DNA from: Pseudomonas piscis | GTDB taxonomy: Bacteria > Pseudomonadota > Gammaproteobacteria > Pseudomonadales > Pseudomonadaceae | NCBI RefSeq assembly: GCF_009380155.1 | Contig: NZ_WHUV01000001.1 | Coordinates: 62,001 to 126,000 of the forward strand | Direction of reading: 5' to 3' | Length of the DNA: 64,000 bases | Shown: positions 16,358 through 25,298 of the stretch, piece by piece | How the letters are laid out: each line of letters starts with the position of its first letter | How positions within the stretch are numbered: the first letter of the stretch is position 1 | Notes under the pieces: model-generated | Told to the model about the DNA's origin: nothing | The model's database searches: none | Seen by the model: only the letters and a program-made list of their open reading frames with translations | Position numbers and translations under genes: made by a program

Positions 16358-17130
16358 ACGATTGGCAGCGGGCTTTCGAGCGCTATCTGCTGGGCGGGCA
16401 GCCAGTGGCCGAGCCAGGGTTGCAGCACAGCCTGGTGGGCGGGCCGAGCCTGGATGTCGCCAGCGGCCTGGCGATCTACCACCACGCCTATCGGGCCCGA
16501 CTGCAGGAGGTAATGGATAGCGACTTCCCCAGCATCCGCCACTGGCTTGGCGACCAGCAGTTCAGCGCTCTGGTCGCTGCCTACCTGGAGCGCTCGCCGT
16601 CCCGGCATTTCAGCCTGCGCTGGCTGGGGCAGGGGTTCGCCGATTTTCTCCAGGAGCATCTGCCGGCCGAGCAGGGCCTGCCCCTGGCTGAGCTGGCGCG
16701 CCTGGAATGGGCCTTCACCCTGGCGTTCGATGCCCCTGAGGCGGCGGTGCTGGATGTAGCGGCCATGGCGGCCCTGGCGCCGGGGCAATGGCCCGGTTTG
16801 CAATTGCGCCTGGCGCCATGCGTGCAGTGGCTGGCGCTGCGCTACAACAGCCTGGCGCAGTGGCGGGCGGTCAAGGACCGGGCGGATTTCCCCCTGCCTG
16901 CTTTACTTGAACAAGAGCAGGTCTGCCTGGTGTGGCGTGCGCAGCGGATCTGCCGGTATCGCAGCCTGGCAACTGACGAGGCCCGGGCATTGCGGGGCAT
17001 GAGCGCAGGGCAGTGGAGTTTCGCGGAACTCTGTGCCGAGCTGGCCGTCACTTATGAAGAGGGAGCCCCATTGCAGGCGGCGTCCTGGCTGAAACAGTGG
17101 GTCGAGGATGGCTTGGTGCAGCACAGCTGA
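16348..17130 (+). CDS. bufC: DUF2063 family protein (BufC/HvfC-like bufferin partner)
   Basis: A 260-residue protein with the DUF2063 N-terminal domain (WQRAFERYLLGG, then IYHHAYRARLQEVMDSDFPSIRHWLG). In bufferin and related RiPP loci this family pairs with the DUF692 enzyme and is thought to present the precursor peptide to it. Its start overlaps the maturase gene, so the two are translationally coupled. The C-terminal half has no recognised motif. No DoxX-type membrane gene, which some bufferin loci carry, follows; the next gene is a cyclopropane synthase. Confidence 0.88.
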   Translation: MRLNDWQRAFERYLLGGQPVAEPGLQHSLVGGPSLDVASGLAIYHHAYRARLQEVMDSDFPSIRHWLGDQQFSALVAAYLERSPSRHFSLRWLGQGFADFLQEHLPAEQGLPLAELARLEWAFTLAFDAPEAAVLDVAAMAALAPGQWPGLQLRLAPCVQWLALRYNSLAQWRAVKDRADFPLPALLEQEQVCLVWRAQRICRYRSLATDEARALRGMSAGQWSFAELCAELAVTYEEGAPLQAASWLKQWVEDGLVQHS

Positions 17131-17220
17131 TCATAGAAAACCGCTATCAGATCGATAGCCTGCTAATTTTCAGGGATGGTCTACCCTCATTCCAGACGTC
17201 TGAACAAGGGGGGATTTTCC

Positions 17221-18408
17221 ATGCTCGCGCAACTTCCACCGGCCTTACAGAATCTGCAATTGCCCTTGCGGCTGCGACTTTGGGACGGCCATGAGTTCAA
17301 TCTCGGGCCCGAGCCCAACGTCACCATCGTGGTCAAGGACCCACAGCTGGTCGCGCAGCTCACCCACCCAAGCCTGGATGCGCTGGGGGGCGCGTTCGTC
17401 GAGGGCAAGCTGGAGCTCGAGGGCTCCATCAGCGAAGTCATCCGGGTCTGCGATGAACTGAGCCAGGCCCTGCTGGATGACGACGAAGGCGACCAGCCCG
17501 TGCGTTCGCTGCACGACAAGGCCACCGATGCCGCCGCCATTTCCTACCATTACGACCTGTCCAATGCCTTCTACCAGCTCTGGCTGGATAGCGACATGGC
17601 GTATTCCTGTGCCTACTTCGAGACCGGCAGCGAGACCCTGGAGCAAGCCCAGCAGGCCAAGTTCCGCCACCTGTGCCGCAAGCTGCGGCTGCAACCGGGC
17701 GACTACCTGCTGGACGTCGGCTGTGGCTGGGGCGGGCTGGCCCGCTATGCCGCCCGCGAGTTCGGCGCCAAGGTCTTCGGCATCACCCTGAGCAAGGAAC
17801 AACTGGCCCTGGGCCGTGAGCGGGTCAAGGCCGAGGGCCTGGAAGACCTGGTGGAACTGCAATTGCTGGACTACCGCGACCTGCCCCAGGATGGCCGCTT
17901 CGACAAGGTGGTCAGCGTCGGCATGTTCGAGCACGTGGGCCACGCCAACCTGCCGGAATATTGCCGGACCCTGTTCGGCGCCGTGCGTGAAGGCGGCCTG
18001 GTGATGAACCACGGAATCACCGCCAAGCACACCGACGGCCGCCCCGTTGGCCGGGGAGCAGGGGACTTCATCGAGCGTTATGTCTTCCCCAACGGCGAGC
18101 TGCCGCACCTGTCGATGATCTCCGCACAGATCAGCGAGGCCGGGTTGGAAATCGTCGATGTGGAAAGCCTGCGCCTGCATTACGCGCGCACCCTGGATCA
18201 CTGGAGCGAGCGCCTGGAGGACAACCTGGAGGCCGCGGCCAAGCAAGTGCCGGAGCAGGCGCTGCGGATCTGGCGGTTGTACCTGGCAGGTTGCGCCTAC
18301 GCCTTCGCCAAGGGCTGGATCAACCTGCACCAGATCCTTGCGGTCAAAGCCCACGCCGATGGCAGCCATGAACTGCCATGGACCCGCGACGACCTCTACA
18401 ACCCATAA
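17221..18408 (+). CDS. cfa: cyclopropane-fatty-acyl-phospholipid synthase
   Basis: A 395-residue SAM-dependent enzyme. A N-terminal lipid-binding domain (about 1-115) precedes a methyltransferase domain with motif I LDVGCGWGGLARYAA, the phrase ISYHYDLSN typical of Cfa, and GMFEHVGHANLPEY. It transfers the SAM methyl group to the double bond of unsaturated phospholipid acyl chains in the membrane, usually on entry into stationary phase or acid stress. The ATG at 17221 follows an AGGGGGGA ribosome site, so the longer reading from 17176 is unlikely. It ends nine bases before the convergent cardiolipin synthase gene. Confidence 0.92.
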   Translation: MLAQLPPALQNLQLPLRLRLWDGHEFNLGPEPNVTIVVKDPQLVAQLTHPSLDALGGAFVEGKLELEGSISEVIRVCDELSQALLDDDEGDQPVRSLHDKATDAAAISYHYDLSNAFYQLWLDSDMAYSCAYFETGSETLEQAQQAKFRHLCRKLRLQPGDYLLDVGCGWGGLARYAAREFGAKVFGITLSKEQLALGRERVKAEGLEDLVELQLLDYRDLPQDGRFDKVVSVGMFEHVGHANLPEYCRTLFGAVREGGLVMNHGITAKHTDGRPVGRGAGDFIERYVFPNGELPHLSMISAQISEAGLEIVDVESLRLHYARTLDHWSERLEDNLEAAAKQVPEQALRIWRLYLAGCAYAFAKGWINLHQILAVKAHADGSHELPWTRDDLYNP

Positions 18409-18417
18409 GGGCCGTCT

Positions 18418-19857
18418 TCACAGGATCGGAGAAATCAGCCGCGCGACCCGCATGCCCAGTTGTTGCAGGCGGTGGGTCTGGCGGCTTTCTTCCTTGGCCA
18501 CTTCCCGCGCCCTGGCGAAGTCGGCTTCAAGCATGTCCTGCACCTGAGTGGCGAAGCCTTCGTCCACGGTCAGCAGCATCACTTCGAAATTCAGCCGGAA
18601 CGAACGGTTATCCAGGTTGGCGCTGCCGATGGCGCTGATCTCGTTGTCGATCAACACCACTTTCTGGTGCAGGAAGCCGGGCTGGTAGCGGAACACCCGC
18701 ACTCCGGCGCGCACCGCCTCGAAGGCGTACAGGCTGGAAGCGGCATAGACGATGCGATGATCCGGGCGTGCCGGCAGCAGGATGCGCACATCCACATCGC
18801 GCAATACCGCCAGGCGCAGGGCCGCGAACACCGCTTCATCGGGAATGAAATACGGACTGGTGATCCACACCCGTTCGGTGGCGGCGTGGATCGCCTCGAC
18901 GAAGAACAGCGAGCAGGTTTCGTAGGCGTCGGCCGGGCCGCTGGCCAGCAGCTGGCAGAGCACGCCGCCATCGGGGTAGGTGTCCGGCAGGATCAGCGGC
19001 GGCAGCTCGCGGGTGGCCCAGAACCAGTCTTCGGCGAATGACTCCTGCAGGCAGGCCACCACCGGGCCGCCGACTTGCACATGGGTATCGCGCCAGGGCG
19101 CCAGGGGCGGCTTCAGGCCCAGGTATTCATCGCCCACGTTATGCCCACCGACGAAACCCAGCATGCCGTCCACTACCACGATCTTGCGATGGTTGCGGAA
19201 GTTGACCTGGAAGCGGTTGAGCCAGCCGCTGCGGGTGGCGAAGGCGTGTACCTGGACTCCAGCGTCGCGCAGGGTCTGCACATAGCTGGCCGGTAGCGAG
19301 TGACTGCCGATGCGGTCGAACAGCAGGTGGATTGTCACGCCTTCCCGGGCCTTCTCCAGCAACAGGCGCTGCAGGCGCCGGCCCAGTTCGTCGTCGTGGA
19401 TGATGAAGAACTGGATCAGCACCGACTTGTGGGCGCGGCGGATGGCATTGAAGATCGCCTCGAAGGTAGCATCGCCGTTGACCAGCAGCCGCACCTGGTT
19501 ATTGGCCAGGCAGGGCATGCGCCCCAGCTTGGGCATGGCCCGCAGTGCGGCGTAGGCCTTGGACGCGCGGGCGGTGAGGGCTTCTTCGACCCAGGGACGC
19601 CAGTTCAGGTCGTTGATGGCCTTGTGCATTTCCACGTTGGCCTGGCGCCGGGCCTGGATGTAGGCATCGAAAGTACTGCGGCCGAATACCAGGTAGGGAA
19701 TCAGCGTCAGGTAGGGCATGAACAGCAACGACAGGGCCCAGGCGATGGCGCCTTGGGCGGTGCGGACCGTGAGCACTGCATGGATTGCGGCGATCAACCC
19801 GAGAAAATGCAGCAGTGCGATGAGATAACCGAAAGGGTGTGGGCCAAAATAATCCAT
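18418..19857 (-). CDS. clsA: cardiolipin synthase A
   Basis: A 479-residue phospholipase D superfamily protein, the usual ClsA length. Two N-terminal membrane helices ([18 protein letters not shown] and the segment after [12 protein letters not shown]) precede two HKD motifs: NHRKIVVVD and HQKVVLID, each followed by the expected Gly/Asn/Ser loop ([14 protein letters not shown]). The enzyme joins two phosphatidylglycerols to give cardiolipin and glycerol at the inner membrane. The ATG at 19857 gives the canonical N-terminus; an upstream start at 19944 would add an uncharacteristic extension. Confidence 0.94.
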   Translation of the reverse strand: MDYFGPHPFGYLIALLHFLGLIAAIHAVLTVRTAQGAIAWALSLLFMPYLTLIPYLVFGRSTFDAYIQARRQANVEMHKAINDLNWRPWVEEALTARASKAYAALRAMPKLGRMPCLANNQVRLLVNGDATFEAIFNAIRRAHKSVLIQFFIIHDDELGRRLQRLLLEKAREGVTIHLLFDRIGSHSLPASYVQTLRDAGVQVHAFATRSGWLNRFQVNFRNHRKIVVVDGMLGFVGGHNVGDEYLGLKPPLAPWRDTHVQVGGPVVACLQESFAEDWFWATRELPPLILPDTYPDGGVLCQLLASGPADAYETCSLFFVEAIHAATERVWITSPYFIPDEAVFAALRLAVLRDVDVRILLPARPDHRIVYAASSLYAFEAVRAGVRVFRYQPGFLHQKVVLIDNEISAIGSANLDNRSFRLNFEVMLLTVDEGFATQVQDMLEADFARAREVAKEESRQTHRLQQLGMRVARLISPIL

Positions 19858-19999
19858 GGGGCAGCCATGCTCCTGAAGATTCGATGCCGGGGTATCCGTT
19901 AACAGACCACGATCCTGGGCGAATGTCGCTATTTTCTTGCCCATGCAACGCCGGGCCCTGGCCGAAGTCTAACGGCCACTATTGTCTAGGAGTCATTCG

Positions 20000-20524
20000 A
20001 TGAAACTTCGTTTACTGGGTTGGGCCTTGGCTGCGGGGTTGGCGCTGCCGGTGGTGGCGCAGGCGCAGGTGCTGCAGCCGGGCTTGTGGGAGCTGACCAG
20101 CAGCAACATGAAGATCGATGACCAGAACCTGCCGGACCTGTCGCTGATCCTCGGCCAGTTGCAGCAACAGATGACCCCGCAGCAGCGGGCCATGCTGGAA
20201 AAGCAGGGCGTGACCATGGGCGGCAAGGGTATTCGCGTTTGCCTGACCCCGGAGCAGGTGAAGTCCGACACCATCCCGCTGCAGGACCCGCAATCGGGTT
20301 GCCAGCAGCAAGTCACCGAGCGCAACGGTAACCAGTGGAAGTTTCGCTTCAGCTGTCCCAAGGCCCAGGGCAGTGGCGTGGCGAAGTTCATCAGCGACCG
20401 TGAATTCACCACCAACGTGATCGGCACCTTCAACGCCACCGGCATGCAGCAGAAAGGCAGCATGGATACCCGTGCAGTGTGGCTCGGCCAGGATTGCGGC
20501 ACGGTCAAGCCGCGCGCTTCCTGA
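20000..20524 (+). CDS. DUF3617 family secreted protein
   Basis: A 174-residue protein with a clear signal peptide (MKLRLLGWALAAGLALPVVAQAQ) and the DUF3617 pattern starting VLQPGLWELTSSNMKI. Four cysteines in the mature part could form two disulfides. The family is periplasmic with unknown function. The ATG at 20000 has TAGGAGT ahead of it and is preferred over an in-frame codon at 19982. It is divergent from clsA and convergent with the dihydroorotase gene. Confidence 0.88.
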   Translation: MKLRLLGWALAAGLALPVVAQAQVLQPGLWELTSSNMKIDDQNLPDLSLILGQLQQQMTPQQRAMLEKQGVTMGGKGIRVCLTPEQVKSDTIPLQDPQSGCQQQVTERNGNQWKFRFSCPKAQGSGVAKFISDREFTTNVIGTFNATGMQQKGSMDTRAVWLGQDCGTVKPRAS

Positions 20525-20540
20525 GCCCAGGGCAGGGCGG

Positions 20541-21875
20541 CTAGCGGGTGAAGCGCAGGGGCAAGCCCTGGCAATCCTCGTTCAAGCGGCCCTGGTGCCA
20601 GGCCAGCTGCCCGGAGACCAGGGTGGTGCTCACGCTATGCCGCCAGCGCTGGCCACTGAAGGGCGTCCAGCCGCAGCGGGCCAGGATCGGTTGCTCGTCC
20701 ACCGCCTGGCCTGACGGTTCCGGGCGAACCAGCACCAGGTCGGCCCAGTAGCCTTCTCGCAGGTAGCCACGGTCGGGAATGGCGAACAGGTCGGCCACCC
20801 GGTGGCTGGTCTTCTCCACCAGGGTGGTCAGCGGCAGCACGCCGTCGGCCACCAGCTCCAGCAGCGCTGGCAGCGCGTGTTGCACCAGTGGCAGCCCGGC
20901 TGGGGCGCGGGTGTAGGGCAGTTGCTTCTGCGCCCAGGTGTGGGGCGCATGGTCGGTGCCGATGACATCCAGGCGCTGGCTGTTCAGGGCCTGGCGCAGG
21001 GCATCGCGGTCAGCCTGGGACTTGATCGCCGGGTTGCATTTGATCAGGTGCCCCAGGCGTGAGTAATCCCGGTCATCGAACAATAAGTGATGCACGCAGA
21101 CTTCGGCGGTGATGCGCTTTTGTGCCAGGGGCCGGTCCTCGAACAGCGCCAGTTCCCGGGCGCTGGTCAGGTGCAGCACATGCAGGCGGGTGCCGTGGCG
21201 CCTGGCCAGGGCCACGGCCATGGATGAGGAGCGATAGCAGGCGTCGGCGTCGCGGATGCGTGGATGGGCGGCGGCGGGAATCTGTTCACCATACAACTGC
21301 TGCCAGCGTTGCTGGCGGACCTGGATGCTCGGCGTGTGTTCGCAGTGGGCCAGGAGAATGGTCGGCACCTGGCGAAACAAGCGATCCAGCACCTGGGGGT
21401 CGTCCACCAGCATGTTGCCGGTGGAAGCGCCCATGAACACCTTGACCCCGGCTACGGTAGTGGGATCGAGGGCGGCGATGATGTCGAGGTTGTCGTTGCT
21501 GACCCCGAAGTGAAAACCGTAGTTGGCCACCGAGTGTTTGGCCGCGCGGCGTTGCTTGTCTTCCAGCGCCTCGAGGGTCAGGGTCGCGGGCGAGGTGTTG
21601 GGCATGTCCATGAAGCTGGTGATGCCGCCGGCCACCGCCGCCCGTGACTCGCTGTGCAAGCTGCCCTTGTCCGGCGCGCCGGGTTCGCGAAAGTGCACCT
21701 GGTCATCGATCATGCCCGGCAGCAGCCACTGGCCCTGGGCGTCGATCTCCAGCTCGGCGCTCAGGTGGTCGAGGCTGCCGATGGTTTCGATGCGACCGTT
21801 GTGTACCAACAGGTCGGCCTCGAACTGTCGGCCCTCGTTCACCAGGCGGGCGTTGCGGATGAGGATTCGGCCCAT
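20541..21875 (-). CDS. pyrQ: dihydroorotase (zinc-starvation paralog)
   Basis: A 444-residue amidohydrolase. Metal-ligand motifs are in place: DDQVHFREPG (HxR type), the Lys of GVKVFMGAS, LAHCEH, LHVLHLTSA and GTDHAPH. It interconverts carbamoyl-aspartate and dihydroorotate in pyrimidine synthesis. It is the last gene of the operon starting with folE2, and in P. aeruginosa the same neighbourhood encodes PyrQ. Location in a Zur-controlled locus suggests it stands in for the housekeeping enzyme when zinc is scarce. The ATG at 21875, two bases past the preceding stop, is preferred over an overlapping TTG at 21881. Confidence 0.9.
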   Translation of the reverse strand: MGRILIRNARLVNEGRQFEADLLVHNGRIETIGSLDHLSAELEIDAQGQWLLPGMIDDQVHFREPGAPDKGSLHSESRAAVAGGITSFMDMPNTSPATLTLEALEDKQRRAAKHSVANYGFHFGVSNDNLDIIAALDPTTVAGVKVFMGASTGNMLVDDPQVLDRLFRQVPTILLAHCEHTPSIQVRQQRWQQLYGEQIPAAAHPRIRDADACYRSSSMAVALARRHGTRLHVLHLTSARELALFEDRPLAQKRITAEVCVHHLLFDDRDYSRLGHLIKCNPAIKSQADRDALRQALNSQRLDVIGTDHAPHTWAQKQLPYTRAPAGLPLVQHALPALLELVADGVLPLTTLVEKTSHRVADLFAIPDRGYLREGYWADLVLVRPEPSGQAVDEQPILARCGWTPFSGQRWRHSVSTTLVSGQLAWHQGRLNEDCQGLPLRFTR

Positions 21876-21877
21876 GT

Positions 21878-22438
21878 TCAAAACTCGTTCTGCAGGGCCT
21901 TGTAGCCACGCACCAGGTCGACGTTGGTACGCGCCACGTCCTCGGAAAACTCCGAGGCGCTGACGCTCACCGGGGGAAACTGCCCGAGGTCGGTCTTGGG
22001 CCCGATACGGGTGGTGGAGGGTACGTAGAAACCCTGGGGCAGGTCGCGTCCGTCCACCACCGAGTTGTGACGCACTACGCTGCCGTCGCCGACCACGCAG
22101 TTGAACAGCACGCTGTTGAAACCGATGAACACCCGATCACCGACCACGCATGGACCGTGGACGATGGAGCGGTGGGCGATGGAGCTGTACTGGCCGATGG
22201 TCACCGCCGCGCCGGATTTGGAATGGATCACCACGCCGTCCTGGATGTTCGAATTGGCGCCGATGGTGATGGCTTCCATCTGGCCGTCGGCATCCACCTC
22301 GTCGGCGCGGATCACGGCATAGGGGCCGACGAAGACGTTCTCGCCGATCACCACCTTGCCGCAGATGATGGCGGTCTTGTCCACGTAGGCGGATTCGGCG
22401 ATCACCGGCAGGTCGCCGGATGGGTTCTTACGGATCAT
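21878..22438 (-). CDS. gamma-carbonic anhydrase family protein
   Basis: A 186-residue left-handed beta-helix protein with hexapeptide repeats (IIGxNV-type: VVIGENVFVGPYAVI, ITIGANSNIQDGVVI). The three metal His of Cam-type enzymes appear at 72, 89 and 94 (VIHSKSG and IAHRSIVHG), with the usual five-residue spacing of the last two. The family hydrates CO2 or acts in unrelated roles as trimers and can use Fe, Co or Zn. That may explain its place in a zinc-starvation operon, replacing strictly zinc-dependent beta-class enzymes. It overlaps hisI by 11 bases. Confidence 0.9.
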   Translation of the reverse strand: MIRKNPSGDLPVIAESAYVDKTAIICGKVVIGENVFVGPYAVIRADEVDADGQMEAITIGANSNIQDGVVIHSKSGAAVTIGQYSSIAHRSIVHGPCVVGDRVFIGFNSVLFNCVVGDGSVVRHNSVVDGRDLPQGFYVPSTTRIGPKTDLGQFPPVSVSASEFSEDVARTNVDLVRGYKALQNEF

Positions 22439-22871
22439 GGCGCGGGTCCTTCAAGGGAGAACTGATGACTTCCACCGCGCCATCGCGAATGGCGTTGTAG
22501 AAACAGTTGGGGCGCCCGGTGTGGCAGGCCGGTCCGCTCTGCTGTACCAGCAACAGCACGGCATCGCCGTCGCAATCCAGGCGAGCCTCCACCAGGCGCT
22601 GGCGATGCCCGGAACTCTCGCCCTTGCGCCACAGGCAGCGGCGCGAACGCGACCAGTAGCAGACCTGGCCGCTGGCCAGGGTCTCGGCCAGGGCTTGGCG
22701 ATTCATCCAGGCCAGCATCAGCACGGCGCCGCTGTCGTGGCATTGGGCGATGGCGGCGATCAGGCCGTCGGCGTTCCAGGGCAGGGCATCGAGCACCTCG
22801 GCCAATGGCCAGCGGCTGCCCCGGGGTGCAGCTTCCAGGTCCAGCAGCGATAGCGGTGGAGTCGGGTTCAT
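22428..22871 (-). CDS. hisI: phosphoribosyl-AMP cyclohydrolase (second copy type)
   Basis: A 147-residue HisI-type enzyme of the histidine pathway. It has the motif set of the family: LMLAWMNRQALAET, YWSRSRRCLWRKGESSGH, the metal-binding LDCDGDAVLLLV and GPACHTGRPNCFY. It hydrolyses phosphoribosyl-AMP. The normal Pseudomonas hisI lies with hisE and tat genes; its position inside this metal-limitation operon marks it as a back-up paralog. It overlaps the substrate-binding protein gene by ATGA and the carbonic anhydrase by 11 bases. Confidence 0.9.
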   Translation of the reverse strand: MNPTPPLSLLDLEAAPRGSRWPLAEVLDALPWNADGLIAAIAQCHDSGAVLMLAWMNRQALAETLASGQVCYWSRSRRCLWRKGESSGHRQRLVEARLDCDGDAVLLLVQQSGPACHTGRPNCFYNAIRDGAVEVISSPLKDPRHDP

Positions 22872-23752
22872 GGCTGGCTCAGGGCCTGGTACAGAGTGTC
22901 GAGATTGGCCTGGAACAGGCCGGTGAAGGTGTTCGCCGGGCCACTGGCGGCCAGCGCATCGGAATACAAGGTGCCGCCGATGCGCGCGCCGCTTTCTGCG
23001 GCGATCTGCTTGAGCAGGCGCGCGTCCTTGATGTTCTCCATGAACACCGCCTTGACCTTGGCTGCGCGGATCTGGGTGATCAGCGCGGCGACTTCCGCCG
23101 CCGAGGGCTCACGCTCGGTGGACAGGCCCTGGGGTGCGAGGAACTCGATACCGTAGGCCTGGCCCAGGTAACCGAAGGCATCGTGGGAGGTGACGATCCG
23201 CCGATTGCCCGGCGGCAGGGCGCCGAGCTTGGCCTTGGCTTCGGCCAGCAGCTGGTAGATGCGCTTGAGGTAGGCCTGGCTGTTGCGTTCATAGTCGCTG
23301 CGATGGGCCGGGTCGGCGGCGATCAGCGCCTTGGTGATGTTGTTCACATAAAGTTCGCTGTTGGCCAGGTTGTGCCAGGCGTGAGGGTCGGGGATCTTCT
23401 CGCCGTCTTCTTCCAGGCTGCGCGGGATCACGCCACGGCTGGCGGTAATCACGGTGGCCGGGGTAGCGGTACTGGCGACCAGGCGGTCGAGCCAGGGTTC
23501 GAAGCCCAGGCCGTTCTTGATGATGAGCCGGGCACCGAGCAGGGCCTTGGCATCGTCCGGCGTGGGTTCATAGGTGTGGGCGTCTTCGTCGGCACCCACC
23601 AGGTTGCTGATCCGTACGTGCTCGCCACCGACCTCGCGGGTCATGTCGGCGAGAATGCTGAAACTGGTGACCACGGCAATTTTGTCCGCCGCCTGGGCAC
23701 TGGATAAGCACAGGGACAGCAGCAGGCTGGACAGCACGAGTAGGGCGCGCAT
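22868..23752 (-). CDS. metal ABC transporter substrate-binding protein (ZnuA/cluster A-I)
   Basis: A 294-residue periplasmic receptor with signal peptide MRALLVLSSLLLSLCLSSAQA. Metal ligands of the cluster A-I family are visible: His in DEDAHTYEPTPDD, His in DPHAWHN, His in TSHDAFGYL and Asp in LYSDALA. The long His-rich loop seen in typical ZnuA is absent. Zinc is the likely cargo because the operon is Zur-type, but manganese cannot be ruled out by sequence. It follows the permease gene by 11 bases and is coupled to hisI. It is separate from the znuA-zur-znuCB locus usual in Pseudomonas. Confidence 0.88.
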   Translation of the reverse strand: MRALLVLSSLLLSLCLSSAQAADKIAVVTSFSILADMTREVGGEHVRISNLVGADEDAHTYEPTPDDAKALLGARLIIKNGLGFEPWLDRLVASTATPATVITASRGVIPRSLEEDGEKIPDPHAWHNLANSELYVNNITKALIAADPAHRSDYERNSQAYLKRIYQLLAEAKAKLGALPPGNRRIVTSHDAFGYLGQAYGIEFLAPQGLSTEREPSAAEVAALITQIRAAKVKAVFMENIKDARLLKQIAAESGARIGGTLYSDALAASGPANTFTGLFQANLDTLYQALSQP

Positions 23753-23763
23753 CGGCAAGAACC

Positions 23764-24633
23764 TCACAGGGATGAAGGCAGGGGCGGGCGGTGCAGCAGG
23801 CCGTGGACCGGACCGAACACCACCGACAGCAAGTACAAGCCGCCGGCTATCAGCACGATGGCCGGGCCGCTGGGCAGCGAGTAGTGGAACGACAGCAACA
23901 GGCCGAGCCACACCGACAGGCAGCCCAGGGCTGCGCTGATACCGATCAGTGCTGGCAGGCGCCGGCTCCAGAAACGCGCAGCGGCGGCTGGCAGCATCAT
24001 CAGGCCCACCACCATCAAGGCCCCGATGGCCTGGAATCCGATCACCAGGTTGAGCACCACCAGGGTCAGGAACAGTCCATGGGCCAGGGGGCCGAGTCGG
24101 CTGACGCTGCGCAGGAACAGCGGATCGAGGGTATCCAGCAGCAGTGGCCTGTAGATCAGGGCCATGGCCAGCAGGCTGACGACCGAGACGATCAACATGC
24201 CGTCCAGGGTCGGCCCATCCACTGCCAGGGCTGAGCCGAACAACAGGTGCAGCAGATCCAGGCGCTTTCCGGCCAGCCCCAGAATCAACACGCCGGCGGC
24301 CAGGGAGATCGGGTAGATGGCCGCAATGCTGGCGTCTTCCCGTAGCCCGGTGCGCCGGGTGATCCAGGCCGCCAACCCGGCCATGCCCAGTCCCGCGCCA
24401 AGCCCCCCGAGGGTCAGTGCCGGCAGGCTCAGGCCAGAGAACCAGAAGCCCAGGGCCGCCCCGGGGAGAATGCCGTGGGCCACCGCATCGCCGATCAGGC
24501 TCATGCGCCGCAGGATCAGGAACACACCCAGGGGAGCGGTGCTACAGGCCAGGAGCAGGCCGCCTAGCAAAGCTCGGCGCATGAACATGAACTCGTTGAA
24601 GGGGTGCCAGAGGTGGCTGATGAGGTGCATCAA
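23764..24633 (-). CDS. metal ABC transporter permease (ZnuB-like)
   Basis: A 289-residue polytopic membrane protein of the ABC-3 family with about eight membrane helices. Characteristic stretches are LLRRMSLIGDAVAHGILPGA-like near residue 40 and GALMVVGLMMLPAAAARFW near 210. It forms the channel for metal delivered by the adjacent periplasmic protein. Its start overlaps the ATPase stop by ATGA. Confidence 0.9.
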   Translation of the reverse strand: MMHLISHLWHPFNEFMFMRRALLGGLLLACSTAPLGVFLILRRMSLIGDAVAHGILPGAALGFWFSGLSLPALTLGGLGAGLGMAGLAAWITRRTGLREDASIAAIYPISLAAGVLILGLAGKRLDLLHLLFGSALAVDGPTLDGMLIVSVVSLLAMALIYRPLLLDTLDPLFLRSVSRLGPLAHGLFLTLVVLNLVIGFQAIGALMVVGLMMLPAAAARFWSRRLPALIGISAALGCLSVWLGLLLSFHYSLPSGPAIVLIAGGLYLLSVVFGPVHGLLHRPPLPSSL

Positions 24634-25298
24634 GCCACCTGCCCAGGCGGGCTGTGGGTGATCAGCTCATGGCTGGGGGCGAACACACAGCCGCTGTGCT
24701 TGAGCAGCAGGGCCTGGGGAATATGCTGGCGCACCGCGGGCAGGTCATGGCAGACCACCACCAGGGTGCGGCCCTGGGCGTGCCAACGATGCAGGTGCTG
24801 CCAAAGCAGAGCCTGCCCGGACTCGTCGAGGGCGGCATGGGGTTCGTCCAGCAACAGCAAGGGCGCTTCGGTGAGGGTCAACCGGGCCAGCAGCGCGCGT
24901 TGCAGCTCTCCGCCGGACAGGGCCATCAACGGACGTTTCTCCAGGCCTTGCAGCTGCCAGTCGATGAGCACCTCTTCAAGTTTGTACGCCCGGCGCGCAG
25001 CGCTCTCGCGCTTGCCCCACAGGCCGGCGAGTACCAGTTCCGCCAGGCTGATGGGGAACTGCCGGTCCAGGTGTTGTTGCTGGGGCAGGAAAGCCAGGCC
25101 GCCACGGCCGGGCTCGCTGCGCTCCACCTTTCCCGAGAGCGGCTTTTGCAGGCCGGCGAAGACTTTCAGCAAGCTGCTTTTACCCGAGCCGTTGGCGCCA
25201 ATGATCGCGCTCAGGCTGCCGCTCGCCAGATGCAGATCCAGCGGTGGAGTCAGGGGCTGGCCTGGCGGCCCCCAGCGCAAGGCGTGGCAGCGCAGCAT
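24630..25298 (-). CDS. metal ABC transporter ATP-binding protein (ZnuC-like)
   Basis: A 222-residue ABC ATPase with Walker A GANGSGKSSLL, the signature LSGGELQRALLAR, Walker B LLLLDEPHAALD and the switch His in VVVCHDL. It powers the metal importer formed with the next two genes. Its ATG overlaps the folE2 stop (ATGA), so production is tied to folE2 translation and hence to the upstream Zur box. Confidence 0.92.
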   Translation of the reverse strand: MLRCHALRWGPPGQPLTPPLDLHLASGSLSAIIGANGSGKSSLLKVFAGLQKPLSGKVERSEPGRGGLAFLPQQQHLDRQFPISLAELVLAGLWGKRESAARRAYKLEEVLIDWQLQGLEKRPLMALSGGELQRALLARLTLTEAPLLLLDEPHAALDESGQALLWQHLHRWHAQGRTLVVVCHDLPAVRQHIPQALLLKHSGCVFAPSHELITHSPPGQVA

